A stretch of DNA of 9,478 nt from Cytophagales bacterium (GCA_014379925.1 JACMKY010000546.1:1-9478); one strand, 5' to 3'; counted from the first letter of the stretch, positions 1 through 6,854 are shown. A program made the numbers and translations. Notes: generated by a model from the letters alone, not told the origin.

Positions 1-259
1 CTTGGTTGCGGAGAAAATCACTCGCCAGGACCACTGGTTTACCGGATTCGTAGAACACGATCACCTCCGTGCCGTTTTGTTTCAACTGATCCGCCACTTT
101 GATGAGCTTTACCACGTGCAGGCTGCAGAGCGGGCAGTCGGTGTTGCGCAGGAAGGAGAGGTAAACTTTCTTCCCCGCTAAATCGTGCAGGCGTACGGGA
201 TGACCCAGTACATCTTCGGCGGTAAAATCGGGGGCGAGTTGCCCGGTTTGAAGTTTCAT
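1..259 (-). CDS. Peroxiredoxin-like (AhpC/TSA, thioredoxin-fold) protein, N-terminal part
   Basis: Eighty-six codons are visible from an ATG at 259, and the gene runs off the left edge. The start (MKLQTGQLAPDFTAEDV) is the usual opening of the AhpC/TSA and redoxin families, with the LxxGxxAPDF pattern. A strand KKVYLSFLRN (residues 30-39) leads into TDCPLC, giving a CxxC-type pair, Cys42 and Cys45. Cys42 sits where the peroxidatic cysteine of peroxiredoxin-like proteins is found. After it come a helix and the strand EVIVFYES (65-72), as in the thioredoxin fold. Family knowledge suggests cytosolic reduction of peroxide or a disulfide. The C-terminal half, needed to separate peroxiredoxin from other redoxins, is missing. 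No Shine-Dalgarno sequence precedes the ATG, and the start is chosen because it gives the canonical N-terminus. There is no signal peptide. Confidence 0.85.
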   Translation of the reverse strand, partial: MKLQTGQLAPDFTAEDVLGHPVRLHDLAGKKVYLSFLRNTDCPLCSLHVVKLIKVADQLKQNGTEVIVFYESGKPVVLASDFLRNQ

Positions 260-262
260 GAC

Positions 263-330
263 TTGAAATGATGATTGGGTTGAGAAATTGATTTAGTTTC
301 CTTGCTCAGGTTGAAATGATGACACGGTTG
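263..330. repeat. Two imperfect 20-bp direct repeats upstream of the peroxiredoxin gene
   Basis: TTGAAATGATGATTGGGTTG (263-282) and TTGAAATGATGACACGGTTG (311-330) match at 17 of 20 positions, including an unbroken 12-bp block. They are offset by 48 bp. The first copy ends 3 bp before the peroxiredoxin start codon at 259, so both copies lie in its 5' region on the minus strand. A duplicated regulator site or a local duplication would both fit. Confidence 0.6.
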
Positions 331-331
331 C

Positions 332-347
332 CACAGATTCACAGATT
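332..347. repeat. Tandem CACAGATT octamer, two copies
   Basis: CACAGATT occurs twice head to tail (332-339 and 340-347), directly after the second 20-bp repeat and just before the heptamer tract. It forms part of the repeat-built gap between the peroxiredoxin and SDR genes. No function is evident. Confidence 0.6.
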
Positions 348-349
348 GA

Positions 350-405
350 CCAACGGCTCATTGCCTACTGCCCATTGCCAACGGCCAACTGTCCATTGCT
401 TACTG
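350..405. repeat. Degenerate 7-bp tandem repeat, eight units
   Basis: Fifty-six bases divide cleanly into eight heptamers following roughly CCNAYTG. Units include CCAACGG (350 and 378), CCTACTG (364), CCCATTG (371), CCAACTG (385) and TCCATTG (392). The minus-strand equivalent is CARTNGG-like (CAGTTGG, CAATGGG). The tract begins immediately 3' of the SDR stop codon at 409, so it would lie in that gene's 3' untranslated region. It is intergenic and has no start, stop or codon logic of its own. Confidence 0.75.
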
Positions 406-408
406 GCA

Positions 409-1134
409 TCAGACCAAACGGGCTCCACCGTCCACGTGGATGATTTCCCCGGTGATGGAAAGGTTGACCATCATGAACACGACGGCCGAGGCCACTTCTT
501 CGGGCGTGGCAATTTTCCGGACCGGCAGCTTGCCCGCCACTCCCTCCAGCACCGCCCGCTTGTTTTCACCCAGCACCTTGTCCCACATGGGGGTGTCGGT
601 ATAACCCGGGGCAACGGCGTTGAAGCGGATGGGGGCCAGTTCCAGCGCCATCACGCGGGCCAACTGTTCGGCGGCGGCCGTACCGATGCCCGATACCCAG
701 GCGCCCGGCACGGGCCGGTCGGTAGACACGCCCCCCGTGAAAGTGATTGATCCGCCCGGGTTGATCTTCCCGGCCGCCGCCCGGACGACCCGCACGCTGC
801 CCACCAGCCGCTCGTGGAACGGGGCCATCAACTGGTCAAGGTCGCCCTCCAGGATTCCCCCCAGTTTGGTCGAACCCGCGGCCACGTAGACGTGGTCGAT
901 GGCGGGCAGTTGCGCGAAGAAACCGTTGACTTGCTGCTCGTCGTTGACGTCCAGGGCGGCCGATTGTACTTCCGCTCCGATGGTTTGAGCGGTGGCCCGG
1001 GCGGCGGGGGCTCCCGTACCCGTCAGGGTCACGCGGGCACCCAGTTCGTGGGCGATTCGGGCAACCGCCCGGCCGATTCCCGAACTTCCCCCGACGATCA
1101 CCACGTGTTTGTTCTTCAGGTTTTCAGTAATCAT
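409..1134 (-). CDS. SDR-family protein lacking the catalytic Tyr/Lys
   Basis: The product has 241 residues, a full-length classical SDR. A start at 1218 would add 28 poorly conserved residues. ATG 1134 puts the nucleotide-binding motif GGSSGIG at residues 15-21, where the family has it, so it is preferred. The Rossmann core (VVIVGG), the DVND segment, VAAGS in place of NNAG, and the C-terminal ELAPIRFNAVAPGYTDTP and ITGEIIHVDGG blocks are all clear. Where classical enzymes carry YxxxK, this protein reads SGIGT, just before AAAEQLARVMALELAP. Both the Tyr and the Lys are therefore absent, while Ser of GSITFTGG remains. SDR subgroups without active-site residues are known (Lin1944-like), so it may be a cofactor-binding protein or a non-canonical reductase. 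It is divergent from an HxlR regulator, which probably controls it. Confidence 0.85.
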   Translation of the reverse strand: MITENLKNKHVVIVGGSSGIGRAVARIAHELGARVTLTGTGAPAARATAQTIGAEVQSAALDVNDEQQVNGFFAQLPAIDHVYVAAGSTKLGGILEGDLDQLMAPFHERLVGSVRVVRAAAGKINPGGSITFTGGVSTDRPVPGAWVSGIGTAAAEQLARVMALELAPIRFNAVAPGYTDTPMWDKVLGENKRAVLEGVAGKLPVRKIATPEEVASAVVFMMVNLSITGEIIHVDGGARLV

Positions 1135-1373
1135 TGCTTGAAAGGTTGGTTTCTGATGCGGGTTCGAACGGAGTGAATCCGATGCGTGAGATTCGGTAGG
1201 AAATTGACCGAAGCACAAGTTTTCCGCTCGTTTGAATATTTTCTGCCGATTTGCGGTTAAGTGAGTAACGCCCCGGGAGAATCGGTAACGGCAGCAAATT
1301 TACCGGCGAAGGGGTCGGCCGTCAAGTAGTCACCGAATTGTGAGGTAGTCACTAAAAAGTAAAGCTGCTCAAT
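1135..1373. promoter_or_regulatory. Divergent intergenic region between SDR and HxlR genes
   Basis: The 239 bases between two divergent start codons must hold both promoters. Besides the GTAGTCAC pair listed separately, there is an inverted repeat CGGTAA (1283-1288) / TTACCG (1300-1305) with an 11-bp spacer. No convincing match to the Bacteroidota -33/-7 consensus was found by eye. Open frames crossing this region carry no family signature. Confidence 0.5.
1326..1352. promoter_or_regulatory. Candidate HxlR operator: GTAGTCAC direct repeat
   Basis: GTAGTCAC occurs exactly at 1326-1333 and 1345-1352, start to start 19 bp, close to two helical turns. GTGA at 1340-1343 also pairs as an inverted element with TCAC at 1330-1333. 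The second copy ends 21 bp before the HxlR start codon, in position to overlap the promoter or initiation region. Winged-helix regulators of this family bind as dimers near their own and divergent promoters, so autoregulation and control of the SDR gene are inferred. Confidence 0.45.
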
Positions 1374-1736
1374 ATGAGAAAGTTGTCTTCCGTTCATTAT
1401 CAGAATGAGCAGATCATCACCACGGGTTGCCCCATTACCAGCGCATTGGCCCTGTTCACTGGGCGTTGGAAGCTGCATCTGATGTGGCAATTGAACAAGG
1501 GAACCAGGCGCTTCGGGGAACTCCGGAAAGCCATCCCGGCCATCACCGTGAAAATGCTTTCCCAGCAGTTGCGGGAGATGGAACGGGACGGATTGGTTAC
1601 GCGGGTGGTCTATCCGGAAGTGCCGCCCAAGGTGGAATACACCCTGTCGGAGTTGGGCCGGTCGTTCGTGCCCATTCTGAAGCAGATTTACGACTGGGCC
1701 GAGGAAAACCAACTGACCGAACCCTTGGCGGGTTAG
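1374..1736 (+). CDS. HxlR-family winged-helix transcriptional regulator
   Basis: The product has 120 residues, typical for the family. The signature is continuous: GCPITSALALFTGRWKLHLM (residues 18-37), then FGELRKAIPAITVKMLSQQL (47-66) as the recognition-helix region, LREMERDGLVTR (66-77), and the wing VPPKVEYTLSELGRS (83-97). A terminal dimerisation helix follows. Cys19 of the CP motif is the conserved N-terminal cysteine which, in relatives such as YodB and HypR, senses electrophiles or oxidants; such a role here is an inference. The ATG gives the standard short leader before CP. The gene is divergent from the SDR gene, and family practice suggests it represses itself and that neighbour through the upstream GTAGTCAC pair. 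Confidence 0.92.
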   Translation: MRKLSSVHYQNEQIITTGCPITSALALFTGRWKLHLMWQLNKGTRRFGELRKAIPAITVKMLSQQLREMERDGLVTRVVYPEVPPKVEYTLSELGRSFVPILKQIYDWAEENQLTEPLAG

Positions 1737-1908
1737 TGGGTCCGATCGATTCGCGGGTGGAAGCGTTTTTTGCCAACGGTTGGATTTCCCCAATAAGCCC
1801 TTATTTTACGTGGCGGAACGAACGCGCCGCCGGCCTCACGCGGGTGGGCAAAATTTGCAAGGTTCTTCGGGTTTTGACATTTCAATTGGTAAAGAAGCAA
1901 AAAATAGC

Positions 1909-1948
1909 GTGCTTTAGCACCGGTTACTTGAACCGCGAGCGGCCGGTG
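1909..1948 (+). other. Hairpin-rich leader region upstream of the DUF1080 gene
   Basis: Three perfect inverted repeats nest in 40 bases: GTGC/GCAC with loop TTTA (1909-1920), CGGTT/AACCG with loop ACTTG (1921-1935), and a longer-range CACCGG (1918-1923) / CCGGTG (1943-1948). The first and third are mutually exclusive in part. There is no T-tract, so it is not an intrinsic terminator. It could be mRNA leader structure or a chance effect of GC-rich sequence. The rest of 1737-1996 shows only a TTGACA at 1875-1880 without a convincing partner and a 14-bp palindrome AATAAGCCCTTATT (1792-1805). Confidence 0.25.
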
Positions 1949-1996
1949 AACCCGTCCTCGGCCTGGCCATTCAACAATTAAACTAAAACCAAGCCC

Positions 1997-2638
1997 ATGA
2001 AAAAAGTTACGTTATTTTGCGCATCCCTGCTGATCCTGGCCCTGTGTCCGAGCCCCAAAGCCCAGCCGGCCGATGGTTGGATTTCTCTCTTCGATGGCAA
2101 GTCGCTCAACGGGTGGAAAGCCAGCGACGACCCGGCCACCTTCAAGGTCGAGAAAGGATCCATCGTCGTGGCCGGGCCCCGGGCCCACTTGTTCTACGTG
2201 GGGCCGGTCGGGAACCACACCTTCAAGAACTTCGAGTTCAAGGCCCGCGTCATGACCACGCCCGGCTCCAACTCGGGGATGTACTTTCACACCCAATACC
2301 AGGATACCGGCTGGCCCGCCAAGGGGTACGAGGTGCAGGTCAACAATTCGCACACCGACTGGCGGAGAACGGGCAGCCTTTACTCCATCCAGGACGTCCG
2401 GGAGGTTCCCGCGCGCGACAACGAGTGGTTCACCCAGCACATCATCGTCCAGGGCAAACGGGTAACGATCAAAGTCAACGACCGGACGCTGGTCGAATAC
2501 ACCGAACCGGACAGTCTGGCGCGGTCCGCCGGCGAGGCCGGTCGGATAATTTCGAGCGGGACTTTTGCGTTGCAGGGCCACGATCCCAAAAGCAAGGTGT
2601 ATTACAAAGAGGTGATGGTGAAACCACTGCCCGACTAA
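1997..2638 (+). CDS. Secreted DUF1080 / 3-keto-disaccharide hydrolase domain protein
   Basis: The product has 213 residues, a single-domain length for PF06439. Residues 1-22 form a signal peptide (MKK, hydrophobic core LFCASLLILALC, then cleavage near KAQ). The mature domain opens with SLFDGKSLNGWK (30-41), the hallmark of the family. NSGMYFHTQY (92-101), GYEVQVNNSH (110-119), TGSLYS (125-130) and the closing strand GTFALQGHDPKSKVYYKEV (188-206) follow, in the usual concanavalin-like order. Family members act outside the cytoplasm on glycosides, some as 3-keto-glycoside hydrolases; the substrate here cannot be read. The ATG immediately precedes the signal peptide and there is no Shine-Dalgarno. 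The next gene is 108 bp away and unrelated. Confidence 0.9.
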   Translation: MKKVTLFCASLLILALCPSPKAQPADGWISLFDGKSLNGWKASDDPATFKVEKGSIVVAGPRAHLFYVGPVGNHTFKNFEFKARVMTTPGSNSGMYFHTQYQDTGWPAKGYEVQVNNSHTDWRRTGSLYSIQDVREVPARDNEWFTQHIIVQGKRVTIKVNDRTLVEYTEPDSLARSAGEAGRIISSGTFALQGHDPKSKVYYKEVMVKPLPD

Positions 2639-2714
2639 CCAGACTGGGGCCGCTCTCACCGTATAGTCAAACCCGGCCTCATTTTCGGGTATTACGGGGG
2701 AAAACAGACAACCT

Positions 2715-2746
2715 GTAACCCGTAACCCCTCTCCAACCGGTAACCC
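2715..2746 (+). repeat. GTAACCC heptamer repeats abutting the cysM start codon
   Basis: GTAACCC occurs at 2715-2721 and 2722-2728 in tandem and again at 2740-2746, where its last base is the base before the ATG at 2747. The 11 bases between are C-rich and may be a degraded unit. Period seven recalls the tract at 350-405, though the unit differs. The repeats occupy the place where a ribosome binding site would be. Confidence 0.6.
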
Positions 2747-3634
2747 ATGGCATCCCTACTGGATTTAATCGGCCAAACCCCGCTGGTCGAACTGAAGAAC
2801 CTCGTCCGCAAACCCAACGTCCGGCTGTTCGGCAAACTGGAGGGCAACAACCCGGGCGGGAGCGTGAAGGACCGGGCCGCCTACGGCATGATCAAGGGTG
2901 CCCTGGACCGCGGTGAATTGAAGCCCGGAATGAAACTGATCGAGGCCACCAGTGGCAACACCGGGATCGCCCTGGCGATGATCGCCCGGTTGTTTGACGT
3001 GGAGATCGAGCTGGTCATGCCGGAGAGCGCCACCGTCGAACGGGTCATGACCATGGAAGCCTTCGGGGCCAAGGTCATCCTGACTTCCCGGGAAGGCTCC
3101 ATGGAAGAAGCCATCGACTACACCCGCGACCAGGTGGCGAAGGGCGGGTATTTGATGCTCAACCAATTCGCCAACCCGGACAACTACCGCGCCCATTACC
3201 GCACCACCGGCCCGGAGGTGTGGCGGGACACCGACGGCACCGTGACCCATTTCGTGTCTTCGATGGGCACCACCGGAACGATCATGGGCGTTTCCCGGTA
3301 TTTGAAAGAGCAAAACCACGCCGTTCAAATCGTGGGCGTCCAACCGAAGGAAGGCTCCCAGATACCCGGCATCCGCCGTTGGCCCGCCGCCTACCTGCCC
3401 AAGATCTTCGAGCCCGAACGGGTGGATCGCATCATCGACGTGTCGGAGGAGGAAGCGACGCGCATGGCCCGGCGACTGGCGGGGGAGGAGGGCGTCTTTG
3501 CCGGGATGAGCAGCGGCGGCTCCGTCGTGGCCAGCCTCCAACTGATCGACGAACTCGAGACGGGCACGGTGGTGTGCATCATCTGCGACCGGGGCGACCG
3601 TTACCTGTCCTCGAATCTTTTCGGCAAACAATAA
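2747..3634 (+). CDS. cysM: Cysteine synthase B (O-acetylserine sulfhydrylase B)
   Basis: The product has 295 residues. It is a PLP-dependent fold-type II enzyme that makes L-cysteine from O-acetyl-L-serine and sulfide or thiosulfate in the cytosol. The PLP Schiff-base lysine is Lys41 in GGSVKDR. TSGNTG (68-73) binds the substrate carboxylate, GTTGT (174-178) binds the PLP phosphate, and Ser255 or Ser256 in GMSSGG contacts the PLP ring nitrogen. The block IPGIRRWP (206-213), ICDRGDRYLS near the C-terminus, and the shorter length favour CysM over CysK. In the E. coli enzyme the matching Arg-Arg-Trp is linked to B-type substrate use. All key residues are present. No Shine-Dalgarno is seen, and heptamer repeats abut the ATG. 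No other sulfur-assimilation gene lies nearby, so it may be monocistronic. Confidence 0.95.
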   Translation: MASLLDLIGQTPLVELKNLVRKPNVRLFGKLEGNNPGGSVKDRAAYGMIKGALDRGELKPGMKLIEATSGNTGIALAMIARLFDVEIELVMPESATVERVMTMEAFGAKVILTSREGSMEEAIDYTRDQVAKGGYLMLNQFANPDNYRAHYRTTGPEVWRDTDGTVTHFVSSMGTTGTIMGVSRYLKEQNHAVQIVGVQPKEGSQIPGIRRWPAAYLPKIFEPERVDRIIDVSEEEATRMARRLAGEEGVFAGMSSGGSVVASLQLIDELETGTVVCIICDRGDRYLSSNLFGKQ

Positions 3635-3695
3635 GTGGGTGGGGCGTTGAGTACCACCAGCACCGTGGATAAGACGTAGCCAAAACCAGTCTTTC

Positions 3696-3905
3696 ATGGG
3701 ATTATTCGAAAAAAGTGAGCCTGAAACGTACGAAGTTTACGGGCGACCGGTGAAATGCTATCATTGTGGAAATGCATCCTTTTGGGTTAGGCAAGCGCAG
3801 CTGAACTCGGCCGTTACCACTTTCTTCAACCTGGATTGGGCAGACAAGAGTGCAACGTGCCTGGTTTGCTCGGAATGCAGTCACATTCATTGGTTCCTGG
3901 CGTAA
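3696..3905 (+). CDS. Small zinc-ribbon protein, predicted nucleic-acid binding
   Basis: The product has 69 residues. Cys21 and Cys24 (KCYHCGN) and Cys55 and Cys58 (TCLVCSEC) form a four-cysteine zinc knuckle pair, with an extra Cys61 and a terminal HIHWFL. Between them is a hydrophobic stretch with FFNLDWAD. The CxxC - FF - CxxC layout resembles the DUF2082/COG3478 group of predicted nucleic-acid-binding Zn-ribbon proteins. That assignment is from memory and moderate. The ATG at 3696 gives a compact full-length protein with no signal peptide. It lies 61 bp after cysM on the same strand and could be co-transcribed, but no functional link is evident. Its codons are less GC-rich than those of cysM. 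Confidence 0.75.
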   Translation: MGLFEKSEPETYEVYGRPVKCYHCGNASFWVRQAQLNSAVTTFFNLDWADKSATCLVCSECSHIHWFLA

Positions 3906-4070
3906 GCAGTTGCCAGTTCTTTCCCCGCTTCTCCTGGTAGGCGCTTCTGGAAAGTCCCGTGCGTTGCGCCTGCGCCAGCAAGCCGTGAGCCAGCAACGAA
4001 TGTAGTTACTACCCTTCTTCAGAACGGAAGGAAAACCCACTACTGATCATCCACTATTCTCCCTGCACTG

Positions 4071-4088
4071 CTCCCCTGCGAAGGGGAG
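4071..4088. repeat. Perfect 7-bp hairpin with GCGA tetraloop
   Basis: CTCCCCT (4071-4077) pairs perfectly with AGGGGAG (4082-4088) around GCGA, a GNRA-type tetraloop. It ends 14 bases before the ATG at 4103. There is no T-tract, so it is not a terminator. It is followed by a G-rich run ending GGGTGT, as is the larger palindrome at 8905-8937. The 165 bases before it, after the zinc-ribbon gene, hold an 11-bp palindrome GTAGTTACTAC (4002-4012) and nothing else that could be identified. Confidence 0.55.
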
Positions 4089-4102
4089 GCCGGGTGTACC
4101 CT

Positions 4103-5284
4103 ATGTTCCGAAACCGACTGCTTCCCTCAATTCTGCTGCTGGGCCTGCTGGCCTGTCAACCGCCGCGGCAATCTCCCAAAGCCGATCAGCCGCAACCGGC
4201 CAGCGCCTGGGCGTATTACCCCCCACCGGGAGCGGCCTGGGAGCGGAAGCCGGCCGAGCAAGTGGGAATGGACGCGGCGCTGCTGCAGCAGGCCGTGGCG
4301 TTTGCCCAGCAGCAGGAGACCCAGCAGATGCCCCCCGATTTCTCCACGCAGGAAACCATTTTCGGGAAACTGCTCGGGCCGATGCCAACCAACCGGGCGG
4401 CGACCAACGGCCTCGTGCTGCGCCACGGCTACCTGGTGGCCGAGTGGGGCGACACGCAACAGCCCGATCCTACCTACAGCGTGGCGAAAAGCGTGCTTTC
4501 CACCGTCCTCGGCATTACCCTCGACCGCGGCCTGATCCGGGATATCCACGATTCGGTCGCCAGTTCCATCCGCGATGGCGGCTACGACTCGGAACAGAAC
4601 CGCAAAATTACCTGGGAGCACCACGCGCGGCAAACCAGCGAGTGGGAAGGCGAACTGTGGGGCAAGCAGCACGACTTCGTCGGCCAGGAAGCCTTCGGCA
4701 AGGGCGCCCGTCCGCCCCGTGACTTGCAAGAACCCGGCACGTACTACGAATACAACGACGTGCGCATCAACCGGATGGCCTTGTCGTTGTTGCGCTTGTG
4801 GCGGAAGCCGTTGCCCGACGTGCTGAAGGACGAAATTATGGACCCCATCGGCGCCTCGGATGCGTGGCGCTACGTGCCCTACGCCATCGCCACGGTGGAG
4901 ATCGACGGCAAGCCAATGCCGTCGGTGAGCGGGGGAACCCGCTGGGGGGGTGGCTTGTGGATCAACGCCCGCGACGAGGCCCGCTTTGGCTACCTGTGGT
5001 TGCGCGGCGGCCGTTGGCGCGACCGGCAGATCGTTTCGGAAGCGTGGGTGCGGCAGGCCACCACCCGCGGTCCCGTTGGCCCGGACTACGGCTACCTGTG
5101 GTGGCTCAACACCGAGCGGAAGGCCTGGCCGAGCGCCCCGGCCACCAGCTTTGCGGCCCTCGGCGCCGGTTCCAACACCGTTTGGGTCGACCCCGAGCAC
5201 GACCTCGTAATCGTCTGGCGCTGGCACCAGGGCAGTCCCGATGAACTGATCAAGCGGGTGCTGGCGGCGGTGAAGGAAAAGTGA
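4103..5284 (+). CDS. Serine hydrolase lipoprotein, class C beta-lactamase fold
   Basis: The product has 393 residues from ATG 4103. A GTG at 4094 in frame is possible but sits beside a stable hairpin. The N-terminus MFRNRLLPSILLLGLLAC is a lipoprotein signal with Cys18 as the lipidated residue, so the protein is probably anchored outside the cytoplasm. Catalytic Ser126 and Lys129 form SVAK (SxxK). The second motif reads Tyr217-Asn-Asp in EYNDVRINRMA rather than YxN. EIMDPIGAS and SVSGGTRWGGGLWI are typical of this subgroup. In the third motif position GAGSN (354-358) replaces KTG, as expected for esterase- or peptidase-like members rather than true beta-lactamases. The substrate is unknown. 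The gene converges on the flavin monooxygenase gene. Confidence 0.88.
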   Translation: MFRNRLLPSILLLGLLACQPPRQSPKADQPQPASAWAYYPPPGAAWERKPAEQVGMDAALLQQAVAFAQQQETQQMPPDFSTQETIFGKLLGPMPTNRAATNGLVLRHGYLVAEWGDTQQPDPTYSVAKSVLSTVLGITLDRGLIRDIHDSVASSIRDGGYDSEQNRKITWEHHARQTSEWEGELWGKQHDFVGQEAFGKGARPPRDLQEPGTYYEYNDVRINRMALSLLRLWRKPLPDVLKDEIMDPIGASDAWRYVPYAIATVEIDGKPMPSVSGGTRWGGGLWINARDEARFGYLWLRGGRWRDRQIVSEAWVRQATTRGPVGPDYGYLWWLNTERKAWPSAPATSFAALGAGSNTVWVDPEHDLVIVWRWHQGSPDELIKRVLAAVKEK

Positions 5285-5489
5285 CGAAAAGGGGCTTGCG
5301 AACCGATGGCTGCCCGTTCCGGGCACGGGTCCTTCTGACGTTCAGCAACCTGAATATTAACGCCATGTAACGCCATTTCAACCAGGTGGTTTTCCCCCGT
5401 CGATGCCATCACCGCGAACGGATCGGGCAAGGTGGTCTTCACCCGCGCGTCCGGATTCGGACGCCCGGCCGACCGATCGACCCGCCTGG
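5285..5489. other. Convergent intergenic region with a short tandem repeat
   Basis: This gap lies between two converging genes. TAACGCCAT is repeated at 5358-5366 and 5368-5376 (10-bp period). A weak stem TGCCC/GGGCA lies near 5310 without a T-tract. A plus-strand frame stays open from 5354 past 5489 but lacks a start codon and shows no recognisable domain. No clear terminator was seen for either gene. Confidence 0.4.
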
Positions 5490-6803
5490 TCAGTGTGGCG
5501 TACGTTGTTCAAGCCCGGATTCCCCCGGGAAAACGGGAAAAGACCGGGAATAGCGGTACACTTGTTGAGTAATGAATGCCGCATCGTCTTTTATTCCGTA
5601 TACCAGACTTGATTTTCGGCTGCGAAGCCAGGAAAGACCCAGGTAATACAGCCCTTCCACGTTCGCCATTCCGTTTTGGTGCTTCGGGTTTCCGTCCCGG
5701 TCCAGTACGGGCAATTTAAGATAATCCAAGTTGGCGCTGAAGCCCGTCGTCCAGATGATTGAATTGACGTGATGCTCTTCCAGGTTGAGCGTGGTGATGG
5801 AAGTGGCGCAACTGGCGTTCACATCCGGCAGGTCCGCCTCGTCAGTTTGTGGCAGGGGCGCGGGCAATTGATTTTGTCGGATGAATGCGTCAATGCCTTC
5901 CTTCACCATTTTTGAAAAACCGTCGGCAAACTTCACGTGCTCGGGTGCGTTGGGTTGAAAAAATACCGTCTCCCCTTTGGCATTTTCCAGCTTGCCAACC
6001 AGCGTGGCCCCTTTGGACGCCAGGTGCTGCAGGCCAATGGTGTGCCCCCCTTCTCCGGTACCGGAAAGCTGGGGTACTTTCATTGATAACGTGCTTGAGT
6101 CCGTTACTTCATCGGTGCGAACGTCCATGAATTTGGTTAGAATCAGCCAATCCATGATGTCTTTGCCACGGTAGCGCCGGGGCAGGCGGGCAACCAGGCT
6201 GGTGGACACATATACTTTCCGGCCTCCCTCCAACAGATCTTCCGCTATCTGGCAACCGGATTGCCCGCTTCCCACCACCAACACCGCCCCGGCCGGCAAC
6301 TGGGCAGGGTTGCGGTACTGACCCGCGTGCAGCCGTCGAACCCGGGGAGATAACTGGCTGGCAAAAGCCGGGACTTTACTTTCATTCAATGCCCCGGAAG
6401 CAATGATCACTTGCCGGCAGTAATAATCGTTGATTCGGTTATGTTGCGAGACCGTGACTTTAAAGAACGGAGCTTCTTCGGGCTTCTGGATGGAAAGCAC
6501 TTGGGCGTGTTGAGCAACGGGTAACTGAAACCGGCCCGCGTATTCTTCCAGCGAGGCAACAAATTCGGCGGCGGAGCCAAACGCATCCGGCTCGTTCACC
6601 GGATGGGTTGCCCCCGGTAACCCATTTAGCCGGTTGGATGTGTTCAGCCGAAACGAATCCCACCGTTGTGAGCGCCACGTTTCACCGATTCTTCCGCGGT
6701 CAAAAACGAGGTGGGCTAAACCAAGTTGTTTCAGGTAATAGCTGGCACTTAACCCGGCGTGCCCGGCACCCACGACAATTACCTCTAAAACCGAATCTTT
6801 CAT
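5490..6803 (-). CDS. Flavin-dependent monooxygenase / CzcO-like FAD oxidoreductase
   Basis: The product has 437 residues, within the usual range. It is a two-dinucleotide-binding-domain flavoprotein. GAGHAG (12-17) binds FAD and GETWR (40-44) follows. RWDSFRLNTSNRLNGLPG (47-64) is a signature of the COG2072 (CzcO, FMO/Baeyer-Villiger-like) group. GSGQSG (178-183) binds NAD(P)H. LHAGQYRNP (158-166) occupies the place of the FMO/BVMO fingerprint but lacks its full FxGxxxHxxxW form. IIWTTGF is the late ATG-like motif. It is predicted to oxygenate small carbonyl, amine or sulfur substrates; no specific substrate can be read. It is last in a minus-strand series, 51 bp after the NAD(P)H-binding gene, and likely co-transcribed with it. 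The final 20 or so residues (YRYSRS to RTPH) look non-conserved. No Shine-Dalgarno is seen. Confidence 0.9.
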   Translation of the reverse strand: MKDSVLEVIVVGAGHAGLSASYYLKQLGLAHLVFDRGRIGETWRSQRWDSFRLNTSNRLNGLPGATHPVNEPDAFGSAAEFVASLEEYAGRFQLPVAQHAQVLSIQKPEEAPFFKVTVSQHNRINDYYCRQVIIASGALNESKVPAFASQLSPRVRRLHAGQYRNPAQLPAGAVLVVGSGQSGCQIAEDLLEGGRKVYVSTSLVARLPRRYRGKDIMDWLILTKFMDVRTDEVTDSSTLSMKVPQLSGTGEGGHTIGLQHLASKGATLVGKLENAKGETVFFQPNAPEHVKFADGFSKMVKEGIDAFIRQNQLPAPLPQTDEADLPDVNASCATSITTLNLEEHHVNSIIWTTGFSANLDYLKLPVLDRDGNPKHQNGMANVEGLYYLGLSWLRSRKSSLVYGIKDDAAFITQQVYRYSRSFPVFPGESGLEQRTPH

Positions 6804-6854
6804 GACTTCATTTTTTTGATTTATTGGTTTGACTTACTCGTTTGAATTTACCCG

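Noticed and set aside
350..405. Heptamer tract as a CRISPR array
   Set aside because: Units are 7 bp, degenerate and contiguous, without spacers.
1257..1793. 178-codon minus-strand open frame opposite HxlR
   Set aside because: It is antisense to an unmistakable HxlR gene and would cover the divergent promoter region; no motif was found.
2765..3697. 310-codon minus-strand open frame opposite cysM
   Set aside because: It is the antisense of a clear cysM, His/Gly/Ala-rich, with no family signature.
4002..4012. GTAGTTACTAC as another HxlR-type operator
   Set aside because: It shares only GTAGT-AC with the 1326-1352 repeats and is a single copy; chance is likely.
4094..4102. GTG 4094 as start of the serine hydrolase
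   Set aside because: ATG 4103 gives a standard lipoprotein signal, and the GTG lies only six bases from a stable hairpin.
4127..5326. 399-codon minus-strand open frame opposite the serine hydrolase
   Set aside because: It mirrors a gene with intact SxxK and lipoprotein signal, has Gly/Ala/Val/Arg-rich composition and shows no domain; long shadows are expected in GC-rich coding DNA.
6616..6623. GGTAACCC inside the flavin monooxygenase as a third heptamer locus
   Set aside because: It is a single copy within coding sequence and is explained by codons.
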